64,000 nt of DNA from Gracilariopsis chorda (taxonomy: Eukaryota > Rhodophyta > Florideophyceae > Gracilariales > Gracilariaceae), in NCBI GenBank assembly GCA_003194525.1, contig NBIV01000220.1:1-64000 (forward strand). The letters run 5' to 3'. The position numbers were made by a program, and so were the translations under genes. The notes beneath the pieces were generated by a model. It had not been told where the DNA came from and searched no databases. It saw only the letters and a list, made by a program, of their open reading frames with translations. Every line of letters starts with the position of its first letter. Positions within the stretch are counted from its first letter, which is position 1. This document shows, in pieces, positions 21,825 to 31,495 of this stretch.

Positions 21825-22615
21825 TCATTGGAAATTCACAAACTCTGCTAGGTCACTGTGCCCTTCTGTGCTCTCCTCTATCTCCGTCGGTTTAGACCCG
21901 TACCCATCCCGAATCTGGACGCCTACCTCATCATGAAGAAACTGATACGTGGTTAGCAGGTCATACCGACCCGCCGGAACCCCATTCCGCCTAAACAAGA
22001 TGTTCCCATGGATCTTCCAGATGATATCGCCAGGAAAAACGTCCAGCCAACCGCGAACACCTGATTCCACTACAAATCCGTCTTCGAGAACAGCTTGATA
22101 TTCTATATTCTTGTTATACTTCTCATATATCAACTTCTTGATTTCTTTCAAACCACGCGTCTCTCGTTGCCCGTACCAATTTCAGGGAAGCGCCAAAACC
22201 TCCAGCCTAGACCCGTGGTACTTCCCCAGAAGTTTGGACATCATTCGGTAGTTCTCATCTGTGCGAGAATCTTCTGAGGCCACATTTACCACGAGTACCA
22301 CCTTCCTTTCAGGGTGGAGAAGTCGAACGGTTCAAAACCAATATCTGGTATTGGATCCACTTCAAATACCGTGCGCGGAATCCTCGGGTCTGGCTTGAAT
22401 CTTCGCCTCAACCGCATAGCTCGTGGCGCGATTCGAGAGAACTGGGACTTTCTCGAATGTGAACGCTGACATATGGCATTGAGTGCGTTCGCTTTCAGCA
22501 AACCTTTGGATGGAGAGGATAAAAAAAAGCTTGCATTTGCGTTCCCAAGGCCTTGAAATAATCCCTCGCTTTTGCAGTACCTTCCGTTCTTCTCTTCGGG
22601 TTGCAATCGTCTCAA
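21825..22615 (-). pseudogene. Glutathione peroxidase-like relic
   Basis: The frame reads FEPFDFSTLKG, then (after a one-base frameshift near 22310) RKVVLVVNVASEDSRTDENY, LLGKYHGSRLEVLALP, TGA (22166-22164), NWYGQRE, a KEIKKLIYEKYN helix, and PGDIIWKIHGNILF..NGVPAGRY. This follows the glutathione peroxidase order: VNVAS-[CU]-G-x-T-x2-NY, LEVLAFPCNQFG, W-N-F.KFL and G.v..RY. The peroxidatic Cys/Sec is Asp here, the Cys of FPCNQF is a TGA, and the W-N pair is W-K, so activity would be lost even without the frameshift. About 70 residues precede the domain, basic and Ser-rich, possibly a targeting peptide. A divergent non-enzymatic paralogue before decay is possible. Confidence 0.7.
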
Positions 22616-22794
22616 AAGAAAAGGTGGGGGGACCTTTTAATGACTTGTGCAAGGCAAATGATTGAGGTTTTACTGCCGGAGCGCAATCTGTCACCCCTAA
22701 CATAGAATCTGGTAGTCGGTCAACTTGATCAACTCTATGTAACCCGAAGCTCCATCTCCTCGTGTACACGGTACTGCAGTCTGCATTGTCACCT

Positions 22795-23544
22795 CTAGAT
22801 GCAAAAACGAGGAAACGAGGCGCTACTACCTTGGTCCTCAGTGAACGTGTTTTGGACAACGGCGCGATCGCGATGAGTGTATAAAATAGCAAAAAAGGGA
22901 ACGTTGTCCCTGTCACAGCGATGATAGTTCTGTTCAAAAGCAGCGAAATCCATGCTTCTCAGCTGGATTCCAAACAGTTGTGTGTCTTCATCATCAGCTG
23001 GATGCAACACGCGTGAAAGTCTTTTGCAAGCCTCATCAAATACGAGCTGACCCAGACTGTCCAAAACATAACGCTTTCGGTTGTGAACTTCATCCAACAA
23101 CTCGTCCATGAACAAATCAGGTGTTGCGGAAGGGCGTTGAGTTTGTACTGGAACGATATTGAAGGAGGCACATGACATTTGACAAGTAGAAGCGAATGAA
23201 GGCGATGGCAGGCCGTTGTCCTCAGAAGCATAAGAGGTCGTCCCACACGGCCCCATTGGGGAACCGTTGCCATAATCTACGGTACCCGCCAGGGCCGATG
23301 GAAAGACGAAGGGACTTGGTGGCGGAGCCGATGATGTATGATAAGAATCACTATCAGTACCGAAACACGAATGAGGATATCCTGGCGGTGCCGGATGGGC
23401 GGTTGAGGTTGAGATGGCGTTCGTTGGCCCTTGGGCGTGATTTCTTTGTAGCTTTCGTGAGCCGACGCACCTCAAAGTCCGAAAAACACGGCGCGTGGTG
23501 GATGTCTGCAGACACAACAGCACCATGGGACGAATGCAATGCAA
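22795..23544 (-). CDS. Hypothetical protein, Pro/Ser-rich N-terminus
   Basis: A 250-codon frame; the first ATG gives about 244 residues. The N-terminal half is rich in Pro, Ser and Thr. The C-terminal half looks globular: LFMDELLDEVHNRKRYVLD, LGQLVFDEACKRLSRVL, then an aromatic-rich segment. No domain recognised. It lies upstream of the glutathione-peroxidase-like relic on the same strand but in a different frame. It could be a real gene, an exon, or a long chance frame. Confidence 0.3.
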   Translation of the reverse strand: MHCIRPMVLLCLQTSTTRRVFRTLRCVGSRKLQRNHAQGPTNAISTSTAHPAPPGYPHSCFGTDSDSYHTSSAPPPSPFVFPSALAGTVDYGNGSPMGPCGTTSYASEDNGLPSPSFASTCQMSCASFNIVPVQTQRPSATPDLFMDELLDEVHNRKRYVLDSLGQLVFDEACKRLSRVLHPADDEDTQLFGIQLRSMDFAAFEQNYHRCDRDNVPFFAILYTHRDRAVVQNTFTEDQGSSASFPRFCI

Positions 23545-23642
23545 GGCGCGCCTGTAACAACTTGGAAAGCGTTTCTAAAGCAGTCTCGAAGGAAATGAGG
23601 TTGACCGGCGACAGCAAGATGAACATGTTAGCGGCAGCAGCC

Positions 23643-23792
23643 CGCCGCATCGAGCAGTATCAACCAAGTGCACGCCGCACGAGGCGGCAGCAGCGAGGTG
23701 CACACCGCATCGAGCGGTAGCAAGAAAACGAACACTGCACCAGGCGATAGCTTCGAAGAGCACATCGCACCGGGCGGCAGCAAGTCGTTCGG
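23643..23792. repeat. 30-bp minisatellite (five units)
   Basis: Five units starting at 23643, 23673, 23703, 23733 and 23763, each of the form CRCCGCAYCGAGCGGYAGCAA. The 30-bp period is exact, so it would encode a ten-residue repeat in any frame. Confidence 0.8.
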
Positions 23793-23799
23793 TTGAGAG

Positions 23800-26340
23800 A
23801 GATAAAAAGTTAACCGTCGGTAACTGTTACGACAAAACCGTTTGCATCTCCATCTGAGAAGCTGCAGCGACGCCTGCGGCTGGGTTTTAAACTGAATGCA
23901 GTGAATTTGCGCGCCCGACCAAGGCTATTTTAGATTACGAAGGGGAAATTTGGAAAAGTTAAGAAGAACTTGAACCGTCACAACTTTGCTGGTTCACTGC
24001 TAGGTGTCCAATCTATTACTAGCGGCGCTGAAGAGTCTGACATGGACAGTGTTGGTGGAGAGAGGAGCTCAGAATCTGCACAGGAATCTACTAGTTGATG
24101 TAGTCATATTCGTAAAGCAATTGTTTACTTGTTGTTCGTACTCATAATCTCTTGCGCAAAGCGGCACGGACATGTAACCTCTAGAATTCCATCGTGGAGT
24201 TTGATTATGGAATAAGGTACCAACGTACCGACTGATATGGGGGATACCGGGTAGGTCAAATGCTCTAGCGATTGCAGAGTGAATAGGTTAAGAATCTTCA
24301 ATCATTGAGGAGGCGCGCTTTCTTTCCAGCTTTTGCCGCACGTGATGTACAACGGCAGCGAGGGGTCCAAGCTTCGTGTGCCACCGCAAGCAACAGGCCT
24401 ACGTCATGCCGTACCGCATAGCAACTTCCGATTCGGGAGCCCTACATTACGCAACCCAAACACTAACACCGACTACGACGACGCCTCCAGACATCATCGC
24501 CCACCCAACCTTGCCAAAACCTTCTACAGCGACGCGCTCGCCACAATATCGACGACCGCCCACACGCAATGCATTTTCGACGCCGATATCACCGCTAACA
24601 AAACGCCATCGTGCGCCTCCTAATCACACACCGCAACCAGCAGCGATTTGCCCGCAGTGCACCTCCGTCTGTAATGATGAGCACGAAACACGAAACATTT
24701 CTCTCGGATGGAACGATTACCTATGCATTGCGATGAACCACTCTCCCCTACAGCGAATGGCATTAAAACTCACCCACACGCCACCCCGACGCCGCTGAAG
24801 CCTTGTGCGATCGACAACCGCAAAACACAGCGCAACGACGAAACCCGGAACAACCCGCTGCTTGGATTATCATATCCCGCGGATATGGGGCGGGAGGCAC
24901 CATGAGCTTGGCACTAGCACGCTACGACACCTAAACCAGTGTGAAACCACCCCCGGAACACAATGCGACCGCCGAAAGAGATCATGTGACAACCTGCACA
25001 ACCCATGACAAAGCTCACTGCACATCCATCGCATGGACCATAGTCCACGCCTCAACTACGATCATCGGCTCTCTGACCAGCCTACACGCGACGGCAGATG
25101 GAAATGATGACACTCGAAGACGCACTGATCAACGATGCGCTGACAACCTAGAACACAAGCTTATGAGAACCATCTACTTCGCGTGGCACGGCCCTTCATG
25201 TGCCGAGTAGATGGGGTGATGGGGCAGGTAATGGTAGTTAGAGACGGCAATTTGCGCGACTGGACGAAGCGGAAGCGAGCACACGCGCGGCGAGTTAACG
25301 TGAAAGGCCACTCCAACATGACCGTAACGTCCCTGGTACACGCGGGGCCGACGGACAGCACCGCTGCAGAGGCCCACAAAACAGCACTTCTAAAGTTTTG
25401 ATGTATTTGCCGGTGGTGCACTGTAGTGTGCCATTGGAACAGTAGGGATATAAGATACGATCGCTTGGTCTCCGTGTCATGTTGCACTTGTTGCACTGTA
25501 TGACAAATCAGAAAGCGCTCAACGGTAATCCAAATGTTACCGTTGGTAGCACCAACTTCGTATGGGATACGAAAACAATCCTTACCTTTATAAAGTTACT
25601 CCGGAAGAGACTGTTTTAAGAGGTCCGATGTCTTTGCAGAGCTAGCACTTGGTTGGACCAGCTTTGTCACTTTTCTCGCCCCATTTTTTTGCTCACCGTT
25701 CTCTCCGAAGTGCTTTGTCGCTCCCTGTGTCTTTCCGTCGCTCTCCGTATCCAATCATCACCGATTAAAGCTTCCCGTCACTTTATCGTAGTTTTTTTTC
25801 GCTCTTCGCAGCCTCTCGTTGCCTTTCGTGTCGTTCTTTAGTCGGCGTTTCTTTCGTTTGTCATCGTTTGTTCAACTAGAGCTGCGGTGTTGCGGTTGAC
25901 TGTCGTTGGTTGGTGTTTGGGCCGGGTGGTTGCGTTTGGTTTCGGTTGGTTGCAAATGATTCCAGTTAGTTGGGGTTTGTTTTGGTTGGCTGCGGTTGGA
26001 TCCGGTCGGTAATGGCTAGGTACGGTTGGTTGCAGATTGCTTTTGTCGCTTCTGGTCGGTTGCAGTTGGGGACGGACGGGCTTGGCTATACTTGGTTGCA
26101 CTTCTTTTAAGTCGTTATTCTTTATATCTAACTAACCGTCTTCTTTTCGTTTCTGCTTTGAGCTTCAATTAGTTATTGTTCCGGTTTCTAGAGCTTGACG
26201 TGCGGAAGTTATTGCAGACGATTCGACATAGGCACGTGTGAAGTTGGATGCATAGCTGTTGGCAAAGAGAAAACGAAGAGCAAAGAGTAGCAAAGATTCG
26301 CTCCCTTCGCCTCCACTTCTTCAGCAAATGAGAAGCTTCG
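23800..26340. other. No supported gene
   Basis: Around 24330-25200 the plus strand is C/A-rich with long but compositionally trivial frames. Around 25650-25850 it is pyrimidine-rich. Around 25870-26100 it is G/T-rich. Nothing resembles a conserved protein or RNA. Confidence 0.45.
25870..26100 (+). repeat. G/T-rich degenerate short repeat
   Basis: Irregular copies of GGTTGGTTGCGGTTG-like motifs over about 230 bp. No fixed period was found by eye. Confidence 0.55.
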
Positions 26341-26356
26341 TTCGGAACTCGCGCCG

Positions 26357-26800
26357 TTGCGGCTGGACCTGGGAAAGGACAGCAAGTATTCGAAGAGAGT
26401 GATTAAGGAAGTAATTAACCGCACCATGAACTCGCTGTGGTTCAGGGTCAGCGTCGAGCAGATCTCAGAGAGAGTAGAAGAGGACAACGCGATCTTCTAC
26501 GAGTCCGACCGGGTGTTTGAAAAATCGACGTGCGAGGAGATTTGAGATGCGTTGCTTTCCGAGCTATGGCAGTTTACGCTGTGGCTGAACGTCAATCAAC
26601 CATGCGAAGAAGACATGCTGTACGGGTTCAAGCAGGAGCAGGAGAACTTCCGACACGAGAATGCGGTGATCGCTGTGGTGGGTGGAAAGAGGCTGGCACA
26701 GGGATGGCTCATGATCGCATGGTTGGGGCTGCTGGTAGTACGGCTGATTGGGCAACGCTTCTTCAAAGTGTTCGACGAGCTGGCGTACCCAGCGGTGTAA
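26357..26800 (+). pseudogene. Hypothetical protein with C-terminal membrane segment, one TGA
   Basis: One frame reads 62 codons, TGA (26543-26545), then a further 84 codons to TAA at 26798-26800. It also extends upstream without a stop for about 20 codons. The first part is a charged helix (IKEVINRTMNSLWFRV, EQISERVEED). The last part has a hydrophobic segment GWLMIAWLGLLVVRLIG suitable for one membrane pass. The TGA follows CEEI and could come from CGA. No family recognised. Confidence 0.35.
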
Positions 26801-27774
26801 AGGTACACGGCGCACATCTCAGGTTGTACGGGTTCGAACCAAGTCGTTCCCAAGGCGTACGGGATTGTTATGACGACCCTAATGGGAATCTGCCCCTAGA
26901 TCAGAGTGCAGTTGACTAATAACTTCGAACAAAAGCTCATGCAACAGACACAGAAACGTGCGTCCTGGCGCATCATAGCCGCTGTTGGACGTAAACGACC
27001 CGAGCAGCGCTCTGTTGTTGCGTTCATGGCCTTTTCACAGCGCGCGCAACCATAAAAGACAAAGAGGGATGCGGCAGGACCTGAAAGCACGGGCGCACAA
27101 AACGAAAGGTTTTGCGGTGAGGTAACGGAACTAAATCGAAGCAAGGAAGAAGGCGCATCAAATCGCGTATGCACTGCGTCACAATGCACTCTCCAGTTTG
27201 CACAGGCGTGGGCGTGAGCCAAAAGAGAAAGGCGCAGTGGCAAGGTGGGGCAGCGGGTTACTTGCGCACACGCTGGCGTCTGTTCCGGTTCGCACAACAC
27301 ATCTTCCTCAAGCCATCGCCAGCGTCTCGCGTCCTTCGAACATCATCACATCGATGACCTTCAACAGCGACCGTCGATGAGAAAAATTTGAATTCTTGTT
27401 TCTTGTGCTTTCGCTGTCACTGTTGCGTGCGTACGCTGTGGGGCTGCGCTGCGCTGCCCCAAACCAAAGTTGCGCGTGCAAGCGTGCCGCAATCAGTCGC
27501 ACGCGCTGGTTTTGTTAGACAATAGCACTCACAACGCTTACCGGTCATTACCTTCAGCGAGAGAGCAAGCAAAGTGAGCGTGCGCCATACCGTTGCCCCA
27601 GTTTGGTCTTCTAGACGTCGTCCGGTGACTCAAAGGCTTGCGCACCCACCGCCCGCGGCAGTAGACGGGCTGTTCGCCGTGAACATCGGAGCGCCGTTTG
27701 AAAATCGTATACGTGGATTCGCGCACTTAGAGAATGCTGTACTAGAGCTTCGTCGTGTTGAGGGCACTCCTGTC

Positions 27775-27850
27775 GAATGGTGCACGTGTGTGAGCAATGT
27801 AGCCGCAACATTGAATGGTACATGTGTGTGAGCGATGTAGCCCTAACATC
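27775..27850. repeat. 38-bp tandem duplication
   Basis: Units 27775-27812 and 27813-27850, each starting GAATGGTRCAYGTGTGTGAG and differing at a few positions. Confidence 0.75.
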
Positions 27851-27888
27851 CAATTCCAATAATCTGTGTATCTCTTCTTTCATGCACT

Positions 27889-28197
27889 TTGAGCATGCGA
27901 TTGTACTTGGTGTCCCACGCCAAGTTCTCTATGTGGCTTGCGGAGGTACAGAAGTCCGTATCGTGGCTTTTTCATCGTTATTACAAGCTTGAAGACAAGC
28001 ATATTGCACACATTGTATCATTTACTTATTTGTTGCGTTGCTTGTTGGATGCCGGGTTAGCACTTGCTATGAAGGGTACGGGGTGTTATGCGGCAACGAA
28101 TGAGTGTAGTTGCGCTGATCAGTTTGCATTACTTGAAATCTCCATTGCACAATATGAGCTAGTGAATTACGACCCTGAACTGGTGATGTTGCAGTAG
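27889..28197 (+). CDS. Hypothetical protein
   Basis: A 102-codon frame with balanced composition: hydrophobic HIAHIVSFTYLLRCLLDAG and a C-terminal acidic end. No family recognised; it may be a chance frame or an exon. Confidence 0.2.
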   Translation: MSMRLYLVSHAKFSMWLAEVQKSVSWLFHRYYKLEDKHIAHIVSFTYLLRCLLDAGLALAMKGTGCYAATNECSCADQFALLEISIAQYELVNYDPELVMLQ

Positions 28198-28294
28198 AGG
28201 GCATAGGCGAGAGAGAAGAGCGCCATGCAGTGTACCGTTGAAAGGACCGAGATCGGAAGAAGGTGAGATGGAGCGGGCGCAGGTGCAGAGAGTG

Positions 28295-28360
28295 GAGTGC
28301 CGATTCTGAGCGACTGGAGTGCCAATTCTCAGCGACTGGATTGGCAATTCAGTACGATTG
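28295..28360. repeat. 22-bp repeat (three units)
   Basis: Units at 28295, 28317 and 28339 of the type GAGTGCCAATTCTCAGCGACTG; the third is diverged. Confidence 0.75.
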
Positions 28361-28971
28361 GAGATCGCTAACAATGGCAGCGCGCTCCAAGAGACTCTCT
28401 CACTCACAACCACCTACCGTCTACGATTTGCAGTAGCACAACATGCTATGTCACATTTCCGGTTTCCTACAGCCCGCCGTTATCTGCGCCCGCCCCACGC
28501 GTTCCATACGCCACACGCCATCCACAACGAACGCTTCTTACAATTCAATCCCACTCTCCAGCAGCACTCCACTCGCGCCGCGCTTTGTGACTGGTCTTTT
28601 GTTACGCATATCAAGCTCCAATGTCGCGCACTCACTGCCGCGCCGCGAGTGGACCCCGAAACAAGAGGAGTAGTGATGCTTCATGCTCGTGCCTTCGCTA
28701 AGCACCTGGGAGCTGTCGTGCACTCTTGGAAGAGCCATTGAATACATCAGAGCATACGACCAACGCATACCGCAAAACGTGAGGAGTGGCCACGTTATGT
28801 GCGTGGCAAAAGGTCAGCACGCCGAGCTGTAACAATGGGCGTTGTCATAATCATCGTTATGTCTGCAACATGGATCACAGCGCTGCCTTTGCTCGGTTTT
28901 CGTCAAAGCTCCGCGGGGAGCAGCGCGGGATCGCGATGTAGCGATGGGCTACTCACGCGCTCGCTCTCACG

Positions 28972-29424
28972 ATGTTACGTAGCTCCAAGGTGATGGTAGA
29001 TTGGCTCAGCTTCCTGCCCCCGCGTTGCGTTAAGCCGGTTGCTTTCTCGCCGTTGCTACAGCTCCTAGAAGAAGTACTTGTGCGCATGCTACATAAACTG
29101 GTGAAAGACGACGGTACGCAAAAGGCAGAAAACCCGCACGATCTGTGGAATGTTTCAATGACATGCACAAAGATGTACGAAGTGGTTAGGAAGATCTTGG
29201 ACGAGATTTGCCCGATGACGCACGTGCAGTTCGGGGAATATGTGCTGGGTGATGTTGAAATGAGGATTCCAGACGAAGTGGTGCAAGGCGTATTGCTGAT
29301 GCTACGCAGCGGCAGGACAACACTAAATCGGTTGGGTTCTTATAGTAGTTTTACTTGTAAGTATGGGCTAGGACAGCGTTTTAGGCGGTGTCGGCTTGGG
29401 CATGGTACTGACACAGAACGTTGA
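28972..29424 (+). CDS. F-box-like hypothetical protein with repeat-derived tail
   Basis: A 150-codon frame. Residues of about 20-70 (PLLQLLEEVLVRML, then HDLWNVSMTCTKMYEVVRKIL) resemble an F-box helix bundle, with the usual L-W-N-V-S..C..MY ending. F-box proteins recruit substrates to SCF ubiquitin ligases. From about residue 120 the frame runs into a diverged 366-bp-type repeat (29340 onward), so its C-terminus is repeat sequence and the natural end is missing. The match is weak. Confidence 0.35.
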   Translation: MLRSSKVMVDWLSFLPPRCVKPVAFSPLLQLLEEVLVRMLHKLVKDDGTQKAENPHDLWNVSMTCTKMYEVVRKILDEICPMTHVQFGEYVLGDVEMRIPDEVVQGVLLMLRSGRTTLNRLGSYSSFTCKYGLGQRFRRCRLGHGTDTER

Positions 29425-29720
29425 CCTAGTGGTGGAAACGCTGTATGCGCGTGTATGTGCATTTTTAAACCCTTGTGTGGAGATTGTTGTCCTGCAGGCA
29501 CTGTATGATACATTCCGGACGGGCTGAAAAATGTGGAAACAGACTATACAAGACAACGTTTTGCAAAAACGTTCTCCTGGGTTCAAAACATTAATATTTT
29601 TCACCCCCGGTAGGACGTGGTTTTGGAAGGATTTGGCACGTGCCTGGTGCGTGCACCACAAAAGCGGGTTTTCGAGGTACGTAAAGGCATGCTCCGTGCC
29701 AAAATGAACGTGCTCTAGGA
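29340..29720 (+). repeat. Diverged 366-bp-type element
   Basis: Same landmark order as 19015-19380: TAGTAGTTTTACTTGTAAGT, GGTACTGACACAGAACGTTG, GTGGTGGAA.CGCTGTATG, and a TGGCACGTGCCTGGTGCGTG core. Much more diverged than the other members. Confidence 0.6.
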
Positions 29721-30211
29721 CAACGTTCTTCGTGTATTACGTCAGACGCTTGCAAGTGGTTATGCGTGTGTACGTGAAGCGCAAATGCGCAATCTGAGCT
29801 GCGTTTGTCTTTGCTCCTGAGACATATGAGGCTTCGCAGAGCGGTTGTAGCAATTTTTGTTTGTTGAGGGGGGTAGGATTCGATTGTTCATGTTCGATAT
29901 GTGGTTTTAGCGTTCATTACGCTTCGGAAGGGAAGCGGTTCTAAGGCAGCAGTTTTTTTAATAGAGTTTAGGGCTTTTACAGCGGCTTTGAAAGCTTGCG
30001 GTTACATGGTGTCCTATGTATGCTACAGGTTTTTAGCGGTTTTTAGTGGTTTCTTAACACACAGAGTTCTTTAGGGGCTTTAAGGGAACTTGCTTAAGCT
30101 TTAGGGTGTTTTCACATATAGCTGTACAGCTTAGAATAGGGTTTTTATATCTCAATAGGGGTTTTAAGAAAGGGTTTTTACTACGAAATATTGGTGCTAT
30201 GTAAACATTAG

Positions 30212-30241
30212 ACGGGTTAGGGGTATCTACCCCTAACCCGT
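30212..30241. repeat. Perfect 14-bp inverted repeat of telomere-like sequence
   Basis: The left arm ACGGGTTAGGGGTA and the right arm TACCCCTAACCCGT are exact reverse complements separated by TC. G-rich TTAGGGG runs into C-rich CCCCTAA, the orientation expected where two telomere ends are joined head to head. Confidence 0.9.
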
Positions 30242-30784
30242 ATCCCTGCTGAAACTTTGGGGTTTTTGATAATAGTGGTTTTTTCTTATAGTAGTGTGCT
30301 GGCAGTTTATGACAAAAGGCCTACAAATTGCTCAGGATTGAGCATCGAAGGGGTTTTTGTTATACAGAGAGCAAGATGTGCACGCGACGTTTAGTATGTT
30401 GGCCACAGGACAGCGTTTCTGTCGCGCAGAGTGAGGCGTGTCAGGTATTTCAGCAGATAATGTTCCGACACGTGGCACACGGTGGTTTACTAGTATGAGC
30501 TTAGAGTCTAGAGGAACTCTACATTCGCGTCTGGCGACACGAAATCACTCTTGTTGTGCAACGGCAGTTGTCTCACTGGGCACTGCGGAAGTCGTTTGTT
30601 AGACGCATTTTTGTAACAACTATCCTTGGTTGTAGGGTTGCCGAAACTTAGGCCTTATATGTAAATCTGTAGCAGTAGTTAATATGGGGCATATGGATTA
30701 CTACTAATGTCGTGTAAGTTGAATACGGGGGAGTACGCAATCGGCTGGGGGTTATAGGAATAGGGGTTTTTGCACGCGACCGTT

Positions 30785-30995
30785 GGTTTGTGCACGAAAC
30801 GAACACGTTCCTGTCGTGCACGCAGAGGTGTGTCGCACGACAACGCAAAGAATGTGTTGACACGTGGCAACGAATTGCTGAGGTTCATAAGCATACAGTG
30901 CAGAGGAACTATACACATGCGTCGCATGACAGGAACACGTTCCTGTCGCGCAATGTCAGTGGTATCGCTCGACACTGCCCAAGCCTCTGTTACAT
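30785..30995. repeat. GACAGGAAC-palindrome family, diverged members
   Basis: Contains GACAGGAACACGTTCCTGTC near 30929 (9-bp arms), GAACACGTTCCTGTCGTGCA near 30799 and GTGTCGCACGACA-type hairpins. Related to the 84-bp repeat at 34351-34600. Confidence 0.6.
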
Positions 30996-31495
30996 GTAGA
31001 GTACTAACGATGCATGGTTTTCGAGCAGTACTAGCAAGCATGTGGCACATGGTGGTTTTTCGGTGAAGTAGTAGAGGTTTAAGCAAGTGTAGTTTGTTTA
31101 CTTGGTTAGTACCACGTGGCATTATGACGATCTAGTGCTTAGATACCAGGTTTTTGTACTGCACGTGAACCATAGGGTAGGAACTTGCGTACGTTCTTAG
31201 TGTGTACGTACTACTTGGTGGGTTTCTAGGGTCGCTAGGCGTGTTACGTGCGGCGTGTTTAGGCGGTTTAGGGGTTCCTTCCATCCTTTGTACCCAAACA
31301 GGGAAGAAACTGAAGGAGGGGACTGGGTTGCAGTTCCACTATAAGTAATTTTGGTACAGAGTGAATAGGTTAGTGTGAGAGGGTTTTTAAAGGGATTAAG
31401 TGGCCATGTGTTTGGAACTCCCTGTAGGAATTAGCTCTAGGTGTATTAAACGAGTGGCGATTGCAACATATATATAAACGGGTTTTTAGTGTCCT

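Larger units (their letters stand above)
29730..31490. other. Telomere-like, T/G-rich region without genes
   Basis: Scattered TTTAGGG, TTTTTAG and TTAGGGG on the plus strand, mainly 29940-30190 and 31250-31480. Includes the palindrome at 30212-30241 and GACAGGAAC-type palindromes at 30785-30995. No protein-like frame. Confidence 0.5.

Noticed and set aside
24330-24800. Protein-coding gene on the plus strand in the C/A-rich stretch.
   Set aside because: Long overlapping frames in several phases arise from composition; no helix, motif or codon pattern supports a protein.
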